Shown here: one piece after another, positions 1-6,012 of the stretch | Position numbering within the stretch: the stretch's first letter is position 1 | How the letters are laid out: each line of letters begins with the position of its first letter | Source: a virus | IMG/VR virus record: IMGVR_UViG_3300005613_000242 | Coordinates: 1 to 33,539 of that record | Direction: 5' to 3' (one strand) | DNA: 33,539 bases | Made by a program: the position numbers and the translations under genes | Notes under the pieces: generated by a model | The model's input: only the letters and a program-made list of their open reading frames with translations | Told to the model about the DNA's origin: nothing | Database searches by the model: none

Positions 1-33
1 ATTACAAAAAATAGAAAAGGATGTTTTAGCCCT

Positions 34-639
34 ATGCAAACAAAAGAAGCTTTAAAACTAGTTGGCGGTTTAAGTAAACCCTCCAAGATGCCTGGCTGGG
101 CATATGGTATACCAGCCGCGGAATGCAAGACTGGTAAGAAGCTACAGAACGTAGAAGGCAGCACGTGCTATGACTGTTATGCTTTAAAAGGTTGCTATGT
201 TTTTAAAGTTGTGCAGGAAGCACAATACAGGCGCCTGGCTTCCATTCGGTCCGCTGTCTGGGTTGATGCAATGATTTTAATAATCAATTCTAAAAAATCA
301 AAGGAATTTAGATGGCACGATTCTGGTGACGTACAGGACCCAGAGCATTTAAAAAAGATCTATGAAGTATGCAAAGGCACGCCAGGCATCAAGCACTGGA
401 TGCCGACGCGGGAATCGTGGGTCAAGCAATACCTGGACCAGAAGCCAGACAATTTGGTGATAAGGTTTTCAATGCCGATGGTGGACCAGGAAGCAGCGGC
501 AAGCTGGCCGAACACTTCAACGGTTGTGACTGACAGCGGCAAGCGTACCTGTCCAGCACCGGACCAGAACAATGAATGCGGAAGCTGCAGAGCGTGTTGG
601 GACCCGAACGTTAGGAATGTAGCATATGGCCAGCACTAA
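34..639 (+). CDS. Gp88-family phage protein (cysteine-rich)
   Basis: A 201-residue protein resembling the phage 'gene product 88' family; its biochemical role is unknown to me. It is cysteine-rich, with one cluster near the N-terminus (C31, C45, C48, C54, including the CYDC motif) and another at the C-terminus (C173, C182, C185, C188, including CGSCRAC). This layout suggests a metal or iron-sulfur site (inference). The ATG at 34 is preceded by AAAAGG about 13 bases upstream, a rather long spacing; an ATG at 21 is closed at once by a stop. Its base composition is close to half GC, clearly richer than the AT-rich replication and structural genes of the window, which suggests recent acquisition or different selection. 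It is the first gene of a short rightward unit that runs into the heptamer array. Confidence 0.75.
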   Translation: MQTKEALKLVGGLSKPSKMPGWAYGIPAAECKTGKKLQNVEGSTCYDCYALKGCYVFKVVQEAQYRRLASIRSAVWVDAMILIINSKKSKEFRWHDSGDVQDPEHLKKIYEVCKGTPGIKHWMPTRESWVKQYLDQKPDNLVIRFSMPMVDQEAAASWPNTSTVVTDSGKRTCPAPDQNNECGSCRACWDPNVRNVAYGQH

Positions 640-793
640 ACCATATATTAAAAAAAGAAGATGGCGGATTATAGCTGATAAAATACACGATGAATGGTGT
701 ATCCAGAACGGCTACCCAATCAAGATCCAAGCACCAAGCTTCAAGCCACAAGCACCAAGCACCAAGCCGCAAGCTTCAAGCAACAAGCGTTAG
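626..793 (+). CDS. Small basic ORF with a repeat-encoded tail
   Basis: A 55-codon ORF starting inside the last codons of the gp88-like gene (14-base overlap, shifted frame). The first 32 residues are basic and Trp/Arg-rich (start MASTKPYIKKRRWR). The remainder, about 23 residues, is a low-complexity run rich in Q, A, P, S and K that is simply the translation of the CAAGCNN heptamers. I do not recognise it. The tight overlap argues for translational coupling, while the repeat-derived tail argues that only the N-terminal part, or none, is under protein selection. Confidence 0.45.
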   Translation: MASTKPYIKKRRWRIIADKIHDEWCIQNGYPIKIQAPSFKPQAPSTKPQASSNKR

Positions 794-878
794 GCGCCAA
801 GCACCAAGCCGTCAAGCATCAAGCGGAGCGTCAAGCAACAAGCGTTGAACGTGGTCCCAGTCATCAAGCGCCAAGCAA
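721..878. repeat. CAAGCNN heptamer tandem array
   Basis: There are 17 exact copies of CAAGC. Nine consecutive units (starting at 728 and every 7 bases to 784) are in perfect 7-base register, each followed by two variable bases. A degenerate unit at 791 keeps the register, and units at 798, 805, 813, 820, 832, 839, 865 and 872 follow with small shifts. The array lies where the rightward gp88 unit and the leftward nuclease gene converge, and both reading frames enter it. It is GC-rich compared with the rest of the window. Function unknown; candidates are an RNA- or DNA-binding iteron array, a packaging or replication site, or a slippage-prone simple repeat. Confidence 0.9.
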
Positions 879-1189
879 GGTGTTTCCCGGTGATCGATCA
901 ACAAGCCTTGGACCGCGGCACTCTCATAAAGTTTAATGGACAGAGGATCGAGGGTCTGAAGAAGGATAAAGTTTCGCTTTGTGTGGGTAAGATGAAACAG
1001 TTTTTGGTGTGGTGAAAATGATACTTTATTCGTCTTTGTAACTTTTAATTCAACAGTAAAAAAACCACAATTATCATTGTAACCTAACAAATCTGGTACA
1101 CCAAAGGATGCCCAAGATTCAAGTCTTGTCCACGTAATTTTAGGTGTTTTTTTCTTAACTAATTTCCAGAATTTAGATTCGTTTTTCAA
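812..1189 (-). CDS. VRR-NUC-like nuclease (PD-(D/E)XK)
   Basis: A 125-residue protein with the pattern of a small PD-(D/E)XK / VRR-NUC nuclease of the Holliday-junction-resolvase fold. Visible motifs are G-V-P-D at 30-33, a strand ending E47-L-K49 (FTVELKV) and Q62 in SPHQ; these would be the metal and catalytic residues. In phages such enzymes act on branched DNA during replication, recombination or packaging. The only in-frame start is TTG at 1189, without a convincing ribosome site, so the N-terminus is uncertain. The last residues (LLLDAPLDA) are encoded by the reverse strand of the heptamer array. It is the last gene of a three-gene leftward unit driven from the 1553-1585 promoter. Confidence 0.7.
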   Translation of the reverse strand: MKNESKFWKLVKKKTPKITWTRLESWASFGVPDLLGYNDNCGFFTVELKVTKTNKVSFSPHQKLFHLTHTKRNFILLQTLDPLSIKLYESAAVQGLLIDHRETPCLALDDWDHVQRLLLDAPLDA

Positions 1190-1197
1190 TGTAACAG

Positions 1198-1389
1198 CTA
1201 ATCAACCAAGATGAATAATCTATGGGATTCTTTTGCACCAATTAGTTTATTTGTTATAAGTTTTACTTCTCTAATATCTTTAGGATGTTTCCAGTTTGCA
1301 CGTGAAACTATTTGCACTTTTGAGTTTTGACCAATCTCAGAATTGTCTACAAACTTTTTAAGTATTTGTATAAGTAATTTAGTTTGCAT
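1198..1389 (-). CDS. Hypothetical small basic protein
   Basis: 63 residues, lysine-rich, no motif I recognise. Its ATG overlaps the stop of the upstream coiled-coil gene as TAATG, and AAAGG lies about 10 bases upstream, so it is probably translated by coupling. It ends 8 bases before the nuclease start, forming a compact three-gene leftward unit. Confidence 0.6.
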   Translation of the reverse strand: MQTKLLIQILKKFVDNSEIGQNSKVQIVSRANWKHPKDIREVKLITNKLIGAKESHRLFILVD

Positions 1390-1550
1390 TAAAGAGCACC
1401 TTTATTTCTAAATTGACTAACAATATCAGAAACTTTTTGTTCTATTTCTTTTATTTTTTCTTGTAACTTATTTATTTCTTTTTCTTGTTTTCTAATGACT
1501 ATTTCAAGATCACTAGGTTTCATATCGTACAAATCTCTCATCTTTTGCAT
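1389..1550 (-). CDS. Small coiled-coil protein, probably leaderless
   Basis: The frame is open from 1646, but I place the start at the ATG at 1550 (53 residues). The longer form would run across the divergent promoter and into the terminase gene. With the start at 1550 the predicted transcription start on the minus strand falls on the A of the ATG. The protein is a nearly uninterrupted Glu/Lys/Ile helix (EIVIRKQEKEINKLQEKIKE) with heptad character, so a coiled coil is likely. No function recognised; later ATGs at 1541 and 1523 are alternative starts. Confidence 0.6.
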   Translation of the reverse strand: MQKMRDLYDMKPSDLEIVIRKQEKEINKLQEKIKEIEQKVSDIVSQFRNKGAL

Positions 1551-1552
1551 AA

Positions 1553-1585
1553 TTGACTTATAGCGTAACATAAGGTATGAGTCAA
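1553..1585. promoter_or_regulatory. Symmetric divergent promoter / operator
   Basis: An inverted repeat with 10-base arms (TTGACTTATA at 1553-1562; TATGAGTCAA at 1576-1585; 9 of 10 positions pair) around a 13-base centre. Each arm supplies the -35 box of one strand and most of the -10 box of the other. Plus strand: TTGACT, 17-base spacer, TATGAG. Minus strand: TTGACT, 17-base spacer, TATAAG. Counting 7 bases past each -10 box puts the transcription start on the ATG at 1588 (+) and the ATG at 1550 (-). The two promoters overlap fully, so they probably compete or share one operator-binding regulator. Confidence 0.7.
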
Positions 1586-1587
1586 GT

Positions 1588-2181
1588 ATGGGAAGACCAA
1601 AGGAACTCACTCCAAAACAGATGAAGTTTGCAGAGTTGTTAGTCACTAACGAAGGTAAACTGACTGCAACAGAAGCTGCAAAGCAGGCTGGCTATGAACC
1701 AGAACGTGCAAGATTTACTGCATCTGAACTACGTAATCCAAATAGATATCCATTAGTTGTTAAATACATTGGTGAATTAAGAACAGAACTGCAAAAGAAG
1801 TATGAAGTTACTTATGAAAACCACGTATCAGAACTAGCTAAGATTAGAAATGATGCATTAAAAAAAGGTGCTTGGTCAGCGGCTGTAAATGCAGAAGTTG
1901 CAAGAGGTAAGGCAGCTGGATTGTATGTAGAACAGAAGATAATCAAACACGGTAGACTCGAAGATATGACTGAAAAGGAATTAGAGTTGAAGATGAAAAC
2001 AATCATTGAAGAACACAAAGGATTATTGATTGAAGCAGATTTCGATGATATCAAAGAGGAAGTAAATGACAATGGACCTGATAAATCAGATAGCGGAGGA
2101 AACGAGAATAGCGAACAATCCGAACTCGACAAAGGAACAGAAGAAGATAGCGACGAAGAGATGGTACGAACTAGTCACTAA
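1588..2181 (+). CDS. terS: Terminase small subunit-like DNA-binding protein
   Basis: 197 residues. The N-terminus (MGRPKELTPKQMKFAELLV, then TATEAAKQAGY) matches the helix-turn-helix region of phage terminase small subunits, which recognise the packaging site and feed DNA to the large subunit. A helical oligomerisation region follows (about 60-150), then a very acidic tail rich in D, E, S, G and N. The ATG at 1588 has no good ribosome site and coincides with the predicted transcription start, so translation may be leaderless. No large terminase follows; the next gene is convergent and overlaps by 11 bases. Standing alone and opposite to the structural operon is unusual; a transcriptional regulator with a TerS-like HTH is the alternative. 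Confidence 0.7.
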   Translation: MGRPKELTPKQMKFAELLVTNEGKLTATEAAKQAGYEPERARFTASELRNPNRYPLVVKYIGELRTELQKKYEVTYENHVSELAKIRNDALKKGAWSAAVNAEVARGKAAGLYVEQKIIKHGRLEDMTEKELELKMKTIIEEHKGLLIEADFDDIKEEVNDNGPDKSDSGGNENSEQSELDKGTEEDSDEEMVRTSH

Positions 2182-2470
2182 GTTTAGTAAGTTTCTTAAT
2201 GCAACCAATTGGAATGATATTTCTATCTCCAAAAGTTAAGTTGCCGTTCTCATCCTTATCGTAAGTTGCAAAAAATTTAAGAAACTTTTTATCCTTAGAA
2301 TATACCCAGGCTTCAGACGTAGGACTTGCAATAGTCATCTTATCAAACTCAAACTTATCAGCCCAACCAGTTTCACCGCAAGGATCTATCCATTCAATTC
2401 TGTATTTCTTATAAGGGAAGGCCCTGTCTGAACTCAGTCTTGATTCAAGCTTTTTTCTTTTCCTAGGCAT
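2171..2470 (-). CDS. Hypothetical protein
   Basis: 99 residues with a basic N-terminus (MPRKRKKLESR) and a likely beta-rich body containing aromatic residues. I recognise no family. The ATG at 2470 is immediately preceded by AGGGAGG, too close for a normal ribosome site, and by the left 26-bp arm of the inverted-repeat element, so expression may depend on that arm. It converges on and overlaps the end of the TerS-like gene by 11 bases. Confidence 0.6.
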   Translation of the reverse strand: MPRKRKKLESRLSSDRAFPYKKYRIEWIDPCGETGWADKFEFDKMTIASPTSEAWVYSKDKKFLKFFATYDKDENGNLTFGDRNIIPIGCIKKLTKLSD

Positions 2471-2473
2471 CCT

Positions 2474-2739
2474 CCCTATATAGAATATTTTTAGGACTTT
2501 ATCTACTCACGAAAATTTTCCGAAGGTAATTTGCAACCGTCTATGAAAAGTGTTGATTTTATTGAATAATAATCGAATGTACCGTTTTTTCGGTAACAAC
2601 GGTAACACCTCGGTACAAAAAAATCGTCTATAATCGTTGCTATACAACACTTCTAGCGTTTTGTTACCAAATTACCGTCGATTTTGACTTTTGAAAATTT
2701 TTTTGAATACAACAAGTCCTAAAAATATTCTATATAGGG
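2474..2739. repeat. 266-bp element with perfect 26-bp inverted ends
   Basis: Bases 2474-2499 are the exact reverse complement of 2714-2739 (26 of 26). Read outward, each arm ends in TATTCTATATAGGG. The 214-base core is non-coding and contains GGTAAC-type sites in both orientations: GTACCG at 2579, CGGTAAC at 2591 and 2600, CGGTAC at 2611, GTTACC at 2663 and TTACCG at 2672. It also has an AAGTGTTG/CAACACTT pair (near 2550 and 2645) and GAAAATTTT next to each arm. No target-site duplication flanks it. Replication origin, divergent phage promoters or operators, or a MITE-like element are the options; the iteron-like core favours an origin or control region. Confidence 0.85.
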
Positions 2740-2745
2740 CGGTAC

Positions 2746-2798
2746 ATTGTGGCAATTTTGTGTCATCCACGGTCCTCGGGCCACGATCCTGCCACAAT
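2746..2798. other. GC-rich hairpin in the intergenic region
   Basis: A 9-bp stem, ATTGTGGCA (2746-2754) with TGCCACAAT (2790-2798), encloses a GC-rich loop that carries the direct repeat CCACGGTCC (2767) / CCACGATCC (2781). It lies between the inverted-repeat element and the end of the leftward gene at 2818. No U-run follows on either strand, so it is a poor intrinsic terminator. A structured RNA or protein-binding site is equally possible. The remaining non-coding bases to 2817 show nothing else. Confidence 0.5.
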
Positions 2799-2817
2799 TG
2801 CCTTAATTCTATCACAA

Positions 2818-3234
2818 TTAAATAAGTTTAGTAGCTTCATCAAGATACAAGTCTGCAACACGTTTCAACTTAAAGTTGTTTGATGTAAAGTGGGTAGTGT
2901 GTGGTAAGTCCTTTTCATACCAAACTAATTTGCGTTTAAGTTGTTTTAAGTTCCACGCATAGTATGAACCGTCATTAAACTTGACAATGTACCCTGGTAT
3001 CCTATTATATTGTTTAGCTCTTTCCATTAACGGTCTGTACTTAATCTCCTCGATAAGTGAACCGTTAAATGCGAAGGGTGAGTAGTTCTCCCTGTTCTTT
3101 AACTCAATAACATATACCTGATTATAAGTATCATAAGGATTAAAGTTACCAGTAGATTGTATAAGTCTATCTTTTTTAAATACTCTTTCATTAAGTTCTT
3201 GAACCATTTGGCTTTCATTTTTCCTCCAATTCAT
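2818..3234 (-). CDS. Putative PD-(D/E)XK nuclease-like protein
   Basis: 138 residues. The stretch QVYVIELKNRENY (about residues 39-51) looks like the strand with E-x-K catalytic residues of restriction-endonuclease-like folds. It is followed by EEIKYRPLMERA and YIVKFNDGSYYAW, which fit the remainder of such a core. No clear upstream catalytic Asp can be assigned, so the call is tentative. The ATG overlaps the stop of the preceding gene (ATGA, 4 bases), and it is the last gene of the leftward nuclease-rich operon. Confidence 0.5.
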   Translation of the reverse strand: MNWRKNESQMVQELNERVFKKDRLIQSTGNFNPYDTYNQVYVIELKNRENYSPFAFNGSLIEEIKYRPLMERAKQYNRIPGYIVKFNDGSYYAWNLKQLKRKLVWYEKDLPHTTHFTSNNFKLKRVADLYLDEATKLI

Positions 3235-3602
3235 ATGATATAATCATAACCATTTTTCTTGAATGCGTTTTTCATAGCCATAATAATTCTTCCCCTGTTA
3301 TCAGCTATTAATCTATTTAATACAAAAACTGGATCATTTTTACTTTTTGGTATTTTTTCATATTTTTCTTTAAATTCTTTTGATTCAACGACTGCACGTA
3401 CGGCTTCAATCTTAGAACCAAAAACGTGATCATATCCTCTTTCTTTTTGTTTTATTCTTTCCTTTGCATACATATCAAGTCTTTCTTCTAACCATCTTGT
3501 TCTAAAACCGTTTTTATTAACATAAGTAACCATTAAATTCATAGCTTTATCCAAAGTTACATTATTTGCTTCACAATAATTTTTTAACTTATTCCAGTTC
3601 AT
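3231..3602 (-). CDS. Hypothetical basic helical protein
   Basis: 123 residues, very lysine-rich and predicted mostly helical; no motif recognised. It overlaps the end of the HNH gene upstream by 14 bases and the start of the nuclease-like gene downstream by 4, so it belongs to the same translationally coupled string. AAAGG lies about 10 bases before the ATG. Confidence 0.6.
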   Translation of the reverse strand: MNWNKLKNYCEANNVTLDKAMNLMVTYVNKNGFRTRWLEERLDMYAKERIKQKERGYDHVFGSKIEAVRAVVESKEFKEKYEKIPKSKNDPVFVLNRLIADNRGRIIMAMKNAFKKNGYDYII

Positions 3603-4026
3603 TTTTTATTTGCCTTTCTATTTCTATTTCTATTAATCGTTTCCACAAACTAAGTGTGGACCCATTCTTCAAACTATTACATCTACTACAACAAAACATT
3701 ACATTACCTTTTTTGTAAGTTATATCTGTATTAAATCTATCTACTGAAAAATTAGTTGGCACTCTCTTTTGCGTACCTGTTCTAATGAAAGTTAATTCTA
3801 TGTCACAGTATCTACAAAGTTTACCAAACTTTGCTTTATGTTGTTCCCACTCTTCAAAAACCTCTGGTTTAGTCATCTCAGGAATCCAACCTTTTCTTAC
3901 ATAATTATAGCCTTTTCTAACTTTTGGGTACATTGAACTAGGTTTAAAGATCCTATTAATTGAGGCCCTAACAAAGTTAGTCTCATTGTTCATATACTTT
4001 AGATCAGACTTACGTCTATTTTTCAT
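3589..4026 (-). CDS. HNH endonuclease
   Basis: 145 residues. Zinc and HNH features are C71-x2-C74 (CRYC), D96 in SVDRF, G-N108-V-x-F and C113-x2-C116-N-x2-K (CSRCNSLK), in the usual order of phage HNH / endonuclease VII-like proteins. The usual His of the first motif is replaced by the DR pair, as in several phage members. It may act in packaging, in intron-less homing or on branched DNA. The ATG overlaps the stop of the RecB-like exonuclease (ATGA). An internal ATG at residue 12 is a second possible start. Confidence 0.75.
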   Translation of the reverse strand: MKNRRKSDLKYMNNETNFVRASINRIFKPSSMYPKVRKGYNYVRKGWIPEMTKPEVFEEWEQHKAKFGKLCRYCDIELTFIRTGTQKRVPTNFSVDRFNTDITYKKGNVMFCCSRCNSLKNGSTLSLWKRLIEIEIERQIKNELE

Positions 4027-4709
4027 TCTTTCGTCTGTTGCATCTCAAAGTATTCATCAAGTCGTCTTAAGAATTTATGTTTTAATAACCTAAACTCTGG
4101 TCCTTCTATGATGAATTCTTGATAATTATTATCAGGCGTACACATCATAATGACGCCTCGATCCATATTGGTCCCATACAAATAATCGTGTGCCATAGCA
4201 TAAGCAGATAATTGTAAGAAATAATCCTCGATCCACTCTCTACGTTTCAATTTATTTGATTGCTTAAAGTCTATGATGGCTTCCTTACCTTGATGTACTC
4301 CTGCAAGGTCCGTTGATCCTGCGTAAAGACCAGGGTAATGCAAAGTTACTTCTAAGCCAAAATATTCTTCTATGTTTTGTAGTCCGCGTTCAATGATGGT
4401 AGAAGCCATTGAATGTGCTTCCTTACCGATGTCCGTTAAATCTTGATATCCTTCACCTTTGATGTGCATCTCAATGATTTTATGCATAGCCGTACCACGC
4501 GATGAAGAAACATTAAATACTTTCGTAGCTTCTTCCTCACCTACCCTATGCTTCCATTCACTAAGTTTTAATCTAGATTCTAAAGGTTTGGTTGCGGATA
4601 AGATCGTAGTAACTGATGGTAATCTCATACCACTTACTTCATACAATCTTCTTCCATCAACCGTAGCCCTTGTTGACGTAGGATAAATAAATTTATCATT
4701 ATGCTTCAT
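4023..4709 (-). CDS. RecB/Cas4-like PD-(D/E)XK exonuclease
   Basis: 228 residues counted from the ATG at 4709. Motifs are GTAMHKIIEMH with H76, GSTDLAG with D134, AIIDFKQ with D147 and K149, and QLSAYA with Q166: the full H...D...DxK...QxxxY signature of RecB-like/Cas4-like nucleases used by phages for recombination and host-DNA breakdown. Start choice: the frame has an earlier ATG at 4721, but that one lacks a ribosome site. The ATG at 4709 has GGAG six bases upstream and overlaps the stop of the small zinc-protein gene as ATGA. Heads a nuclease cluster with the HNH protein. Confidence 0.85.
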   Translation of the reverse strand: MKHNDKFIYPTSTRATVDGRRLYEVSGMRLPSVTTILSATKPLESRLKLSEWKHRVGEEEATKVFNVSSSRGTAMHKIIEMHIKGEGYQDLTDIGKEAHSMASTIIERGLQNIEEYFGLEVTLHYPGLYAGSTDLAGVHQGKEAIIDFKQSNKLKRREWIEDYFLQLSAYAMAHDYLYGTNMDRGVIMMCTPDNNYQEFIIEGPEFRLLKHKFLRRLDEYFEMQQTKE

Positions 4710-4864
4710 TGTGTGCTCCATATGGTATTAGACAAGATGATCCTAAGTTCATCGTCATCTAATTCACCTTGACTGTCACATTGGTTACAATCCGTAAAAG
4801 TTTCTCCAACTTTTATGTATCCATTGCCATTGCAATGTTGACAAATTTTATTTTGCTTTTCCAT
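4706..4864 (-). CDS. Small zinc-ribbon protein (DnaJ-finger-like)
   Basis: 52 residues. Two CxxC pairs, CQHCNGNGY near the N-terminus and CNQCDSQGE about 18 residues later, resemble a single DnaJ-type CxxCxGxG zinc finger, followed by an acidic tail. It begins inside the end of the ribbon-helix-helix-like gene (17-base overlap) and its stop shares bases with the exonuclease start (ATGA), so it is embedded in the operon. Partner and role are unknown; DNA or protein binding is likely. Confidence 0.7.
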   Translation of the reverse strand: MEKQNKICQHCNGNGYIKVGETFTDCNQCDSQGELDDDELRIILSNTIWSTQ

Positions 4865-5015
4865 TTGACTTCTCTCCCTTGTTCTCTTTAAAGAATCTAA
4901 TCAAACGTCCGATCATCTTAGATCGCGTTCTATTCGTCTTGTCTGCTAACATTCCAAGTTCTTTCCAGTCCTCGATGTTTACTGACAATGACTTGTACTT
5001 ATTTGGGTTTGCCAT
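4848..5015 (-). CDS. Ribbon-helix-helix-like small DNA-binding protein
   Basis: 55 residues. The pattern KYKSLSVNIEDWKELGMLAD, followed by KTNRTRSKMIGRLIRFF, fits the beta-strand/helix/helix layout of Arc/MetJ-type (CopG-like) proteins with a basic tail. AGGAGAG stands just upstream of the ATG at 5015. As the first small gene in front of the zinc protein and exonuclease it may be a repressor or a DNA-binding accessory of this operon (inference). Confidence 0.65.
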   Translation of the reverse strand: MANPNKYKSLSVNIEDWKELGMLADKTNRTRSKMIGRLIRFFKENKGEKSNGKAK

Positions 5016-5023
5016 TTTCTCTC

Positions 5024-5323
5024 CTATCTTTTTTGTAAGTAATATTCGTAAACGATTTCATTCTTTGCATCATCAGGATGCGGTAAGTATGTTTTATTTG
5101 GATCACTTCTAATTCCCGATATTTTTTTATGCACGACATCAATGATGGGTCTTTTATATTTTCCATCTTCTGCCTTTGTCGTTGCAAAGTCGTTAATTAG
5201 TTTAACCATTCTTTTTATTTGAAATTCTCCATCACTTTCTTTAGATAAAAAACCTTTGTAATACATAGTTTTTTCACCTTTTTTTGATGTTTGAATCCAT
5301 TTTTCTACTTGTTCGTATGTCAT
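5024..5323 (-). CDS. Hypothetical protein
   Basis: 99 residues from the ATG at 5323, which has AAAGGAAA a few bases upstream. The frame extends to an ATG at 5353, but that codon lies in the -10 box of the promoter at 5348-5377, so the shorter start is preferred. It is basic and mostly helical, with a Pro/Asp-rich segment (YLPHPDDA) near the C-terminus. No family recognised. Confidence 0.6.
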   Translation of the reverse strand: MTYEQVEKWIQTSKKGEKTMYYKGFLSKESDGEFQIKRMVKLINDFATTKAEDGKYKRPIIDVVHKKISGIRSDPNKTYLPHPDDAKNEIVYEYYLQKR

Positions 5324-5347
5324 ATTGTTTCCTTTCTTTTTGTTTAT

Positions 5348-5377
5348 TTTCATTATATGGGAATCTATACTAAAATA
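5348..5377 (-). promoter_or_regulatory. Promoter with two-block motif
   Basis: On the minus strand the order is TATTTTAGT, 9 bases, then CATATAATGAAA, which contains a perfect TATAAT. A weak -35 (TTGTTA) stands 18 bases upstream of TATAAT. The same two blocks recur at 6469-6497 with an 8-base gap. The predicted start gives a leader of about 24 bases to the ATG at 5323. Confidence 0.6.
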
Positions 5378-5437
5378 ACAAGTGTTGCAAGAATATATTT
5401 TTTATGATAACTTGGTGCTTCTCTTCACCTTTTGTTT

Positions 5438-5466
5438 GCTCGTCTTACCTTTCTGGTAAGACGGGC
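5438..5466. terminator. Intercistronic hairpin
   Basis: Stem CGTCTTACC (5441-5449) with GGTAAGACG (5455-5463) around TTTCT, extended by a G-T and two G-C pairs to 12 bp. It lies just after the leftward gene ending at 5476 and before the promoter at 5348-5377. No U-run follows, so it may be a processing or stabilising hairpin rather than a classical terminator. Bases 5354-5475 contain no gene. Confidence 0.55.
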
Positions 5467-5475
5467 ACAAATTAA

Positions 5476-5688
5476 TTAAATTAATTCTAAAGGTTTACAG
5501 CTAAAATTAACTATTAACTTTTGAGAGTTTACTTCTTCAGGACCTATTTCTCTTAAAAAAGACATACCTTTAATAAAACCTGCAGTTGCACAGTCATAGT
5601 GAGTGTTATAGGTTGGATAAAATTCTACAGGATTAGTGCATTGCTGCGTTATTACAGAACATATTTGTACTATTAATAAAAATCTCAT
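5476..5688 (-). CDS. Small exported or membrane-anchored Cys protein
   Basis: 70 residues with a hydrophobic N-terminus (MRFLLIVQICSVI) that could be a signal or anchor, then a short soluble part with cysteines (C33, C64). The ATG overlaps the stop of the small basic gene upstream (ATGA). It resembles in layout two other small ORFs here (6532-6747 and 17688-17885): a hydrophobic start followed by two spaced cysteines. Function unknown; periplasmic or inner-membrane host modulation is speculation. Confidence 0.55.
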   Translation of the reverse strand: MRFLLIVQICSVITQQCTNPVEFYPTYNTHYDCATAGFIKGMSFLREIGPEEVNSQKLIVNFSCKPLELI

Positions 5689-5819
5689 TTGCCTTGTCCA
5701 CGATCCGCTTTCCTACGCGTAGTTCTCTTGTTATATTTTTTATTGTGTCGTCCTGGTCTTTTCTTAGGAGTTTCTTTAAAAAAGGTTATGGCACCAATGC
5801 TAGATTTCTTTTTCGCCAT
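5685..5819 (-). CDS. Small highly basic protein
   Basis: 44 residues, about a third K or R (starts MAKKKSSIGAITFFKETPKK, then an Arg/Asn-rich tail). I recall near-identical short basic ORFs in other marine phage genomes, without a function. It starts inside the end of the zinc-ribbon gene and its stop overlaps the next ATG as ATGA. Nucleic-acid binding is likely from charge alone. Confidence 0.65.
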   Translation of the reverse strand: MAKKKSSIGAITFFKETPKKRPGRHNKKYNKRTTRRKADRGQGK

Positions 5820-6012
5820 CTACCCTCATATCAAATCTCGTTTTTTTATCCGCTAGAACGTATTTTATTACTCCATTAACCTTTTGTTCTAAATCAGATC
5901 CACACGAGGTGCATCGATAGTGCGTTGGATGTAAACTTATCAGCAACGTAAAATCACTACACTCAGGACAAATGCCTGATACTACTTCGGTAGAAAAAAT
6001 TTTTGTGCTCAT
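5800..6012 (-). CDS. Zinc-ribbon protein
   Basis: 70 residues with CPEC (residues 15-18) and CTSC (34-37), a classic four-cysteine zinc ribbon, then a basic/acidic tail. The ATG overlaps the stop of SpeD copy 1 (ATGA, 4 bases). Such small ribbons often bind RNA polymerase or nucleic acid, but nothing here decides which. It overlaps the following basic ORF by 20 bases. Confidence 0.65.
   Translation of the reverse strand: MSTKIFSTEVVSGICPECSDFTLLISLHPTHYRCTSCGSDLEQKVNGVIKYVLADKKTRFDMRVDGEKEI

Noticed and set aside
721-878. CRISPR array
   Set aside because: Units are 7 bases with 2 variable bases, no 25-40 base repeats or unique spacers and no cas genes.
694-936. 80-codon rightward ORF through the repeat array
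   Set aside because: Most of it is translated heptamers; it crosses into the nuclease gene on the other strand and has no ribosome site. The shorter ORF at 626-793 is coupled to gp88 and fits better.
1551-1646. Longer N-terminus of the coiled-coil gene
   Set aside because: Would cross the divergent promoter and the start of the TerS gene; the residues added show no conserved pattern.
2474-2739. Insertion sequence
   Set aside because: No transposase and no target duplication; too short, and the core has iteron-like sites.
2746-2798. tRNA gene
   Set aside because: GC-rich and folded but without cloverleaf arms, T-loop consensus or a CCA-end; no tRNA was recognised anywhere in the window.
4999-5187. 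62-codon leftward ORF
   Set aside because: Lies inside the 5024-5323 gene in another frame, with no ribosome site.
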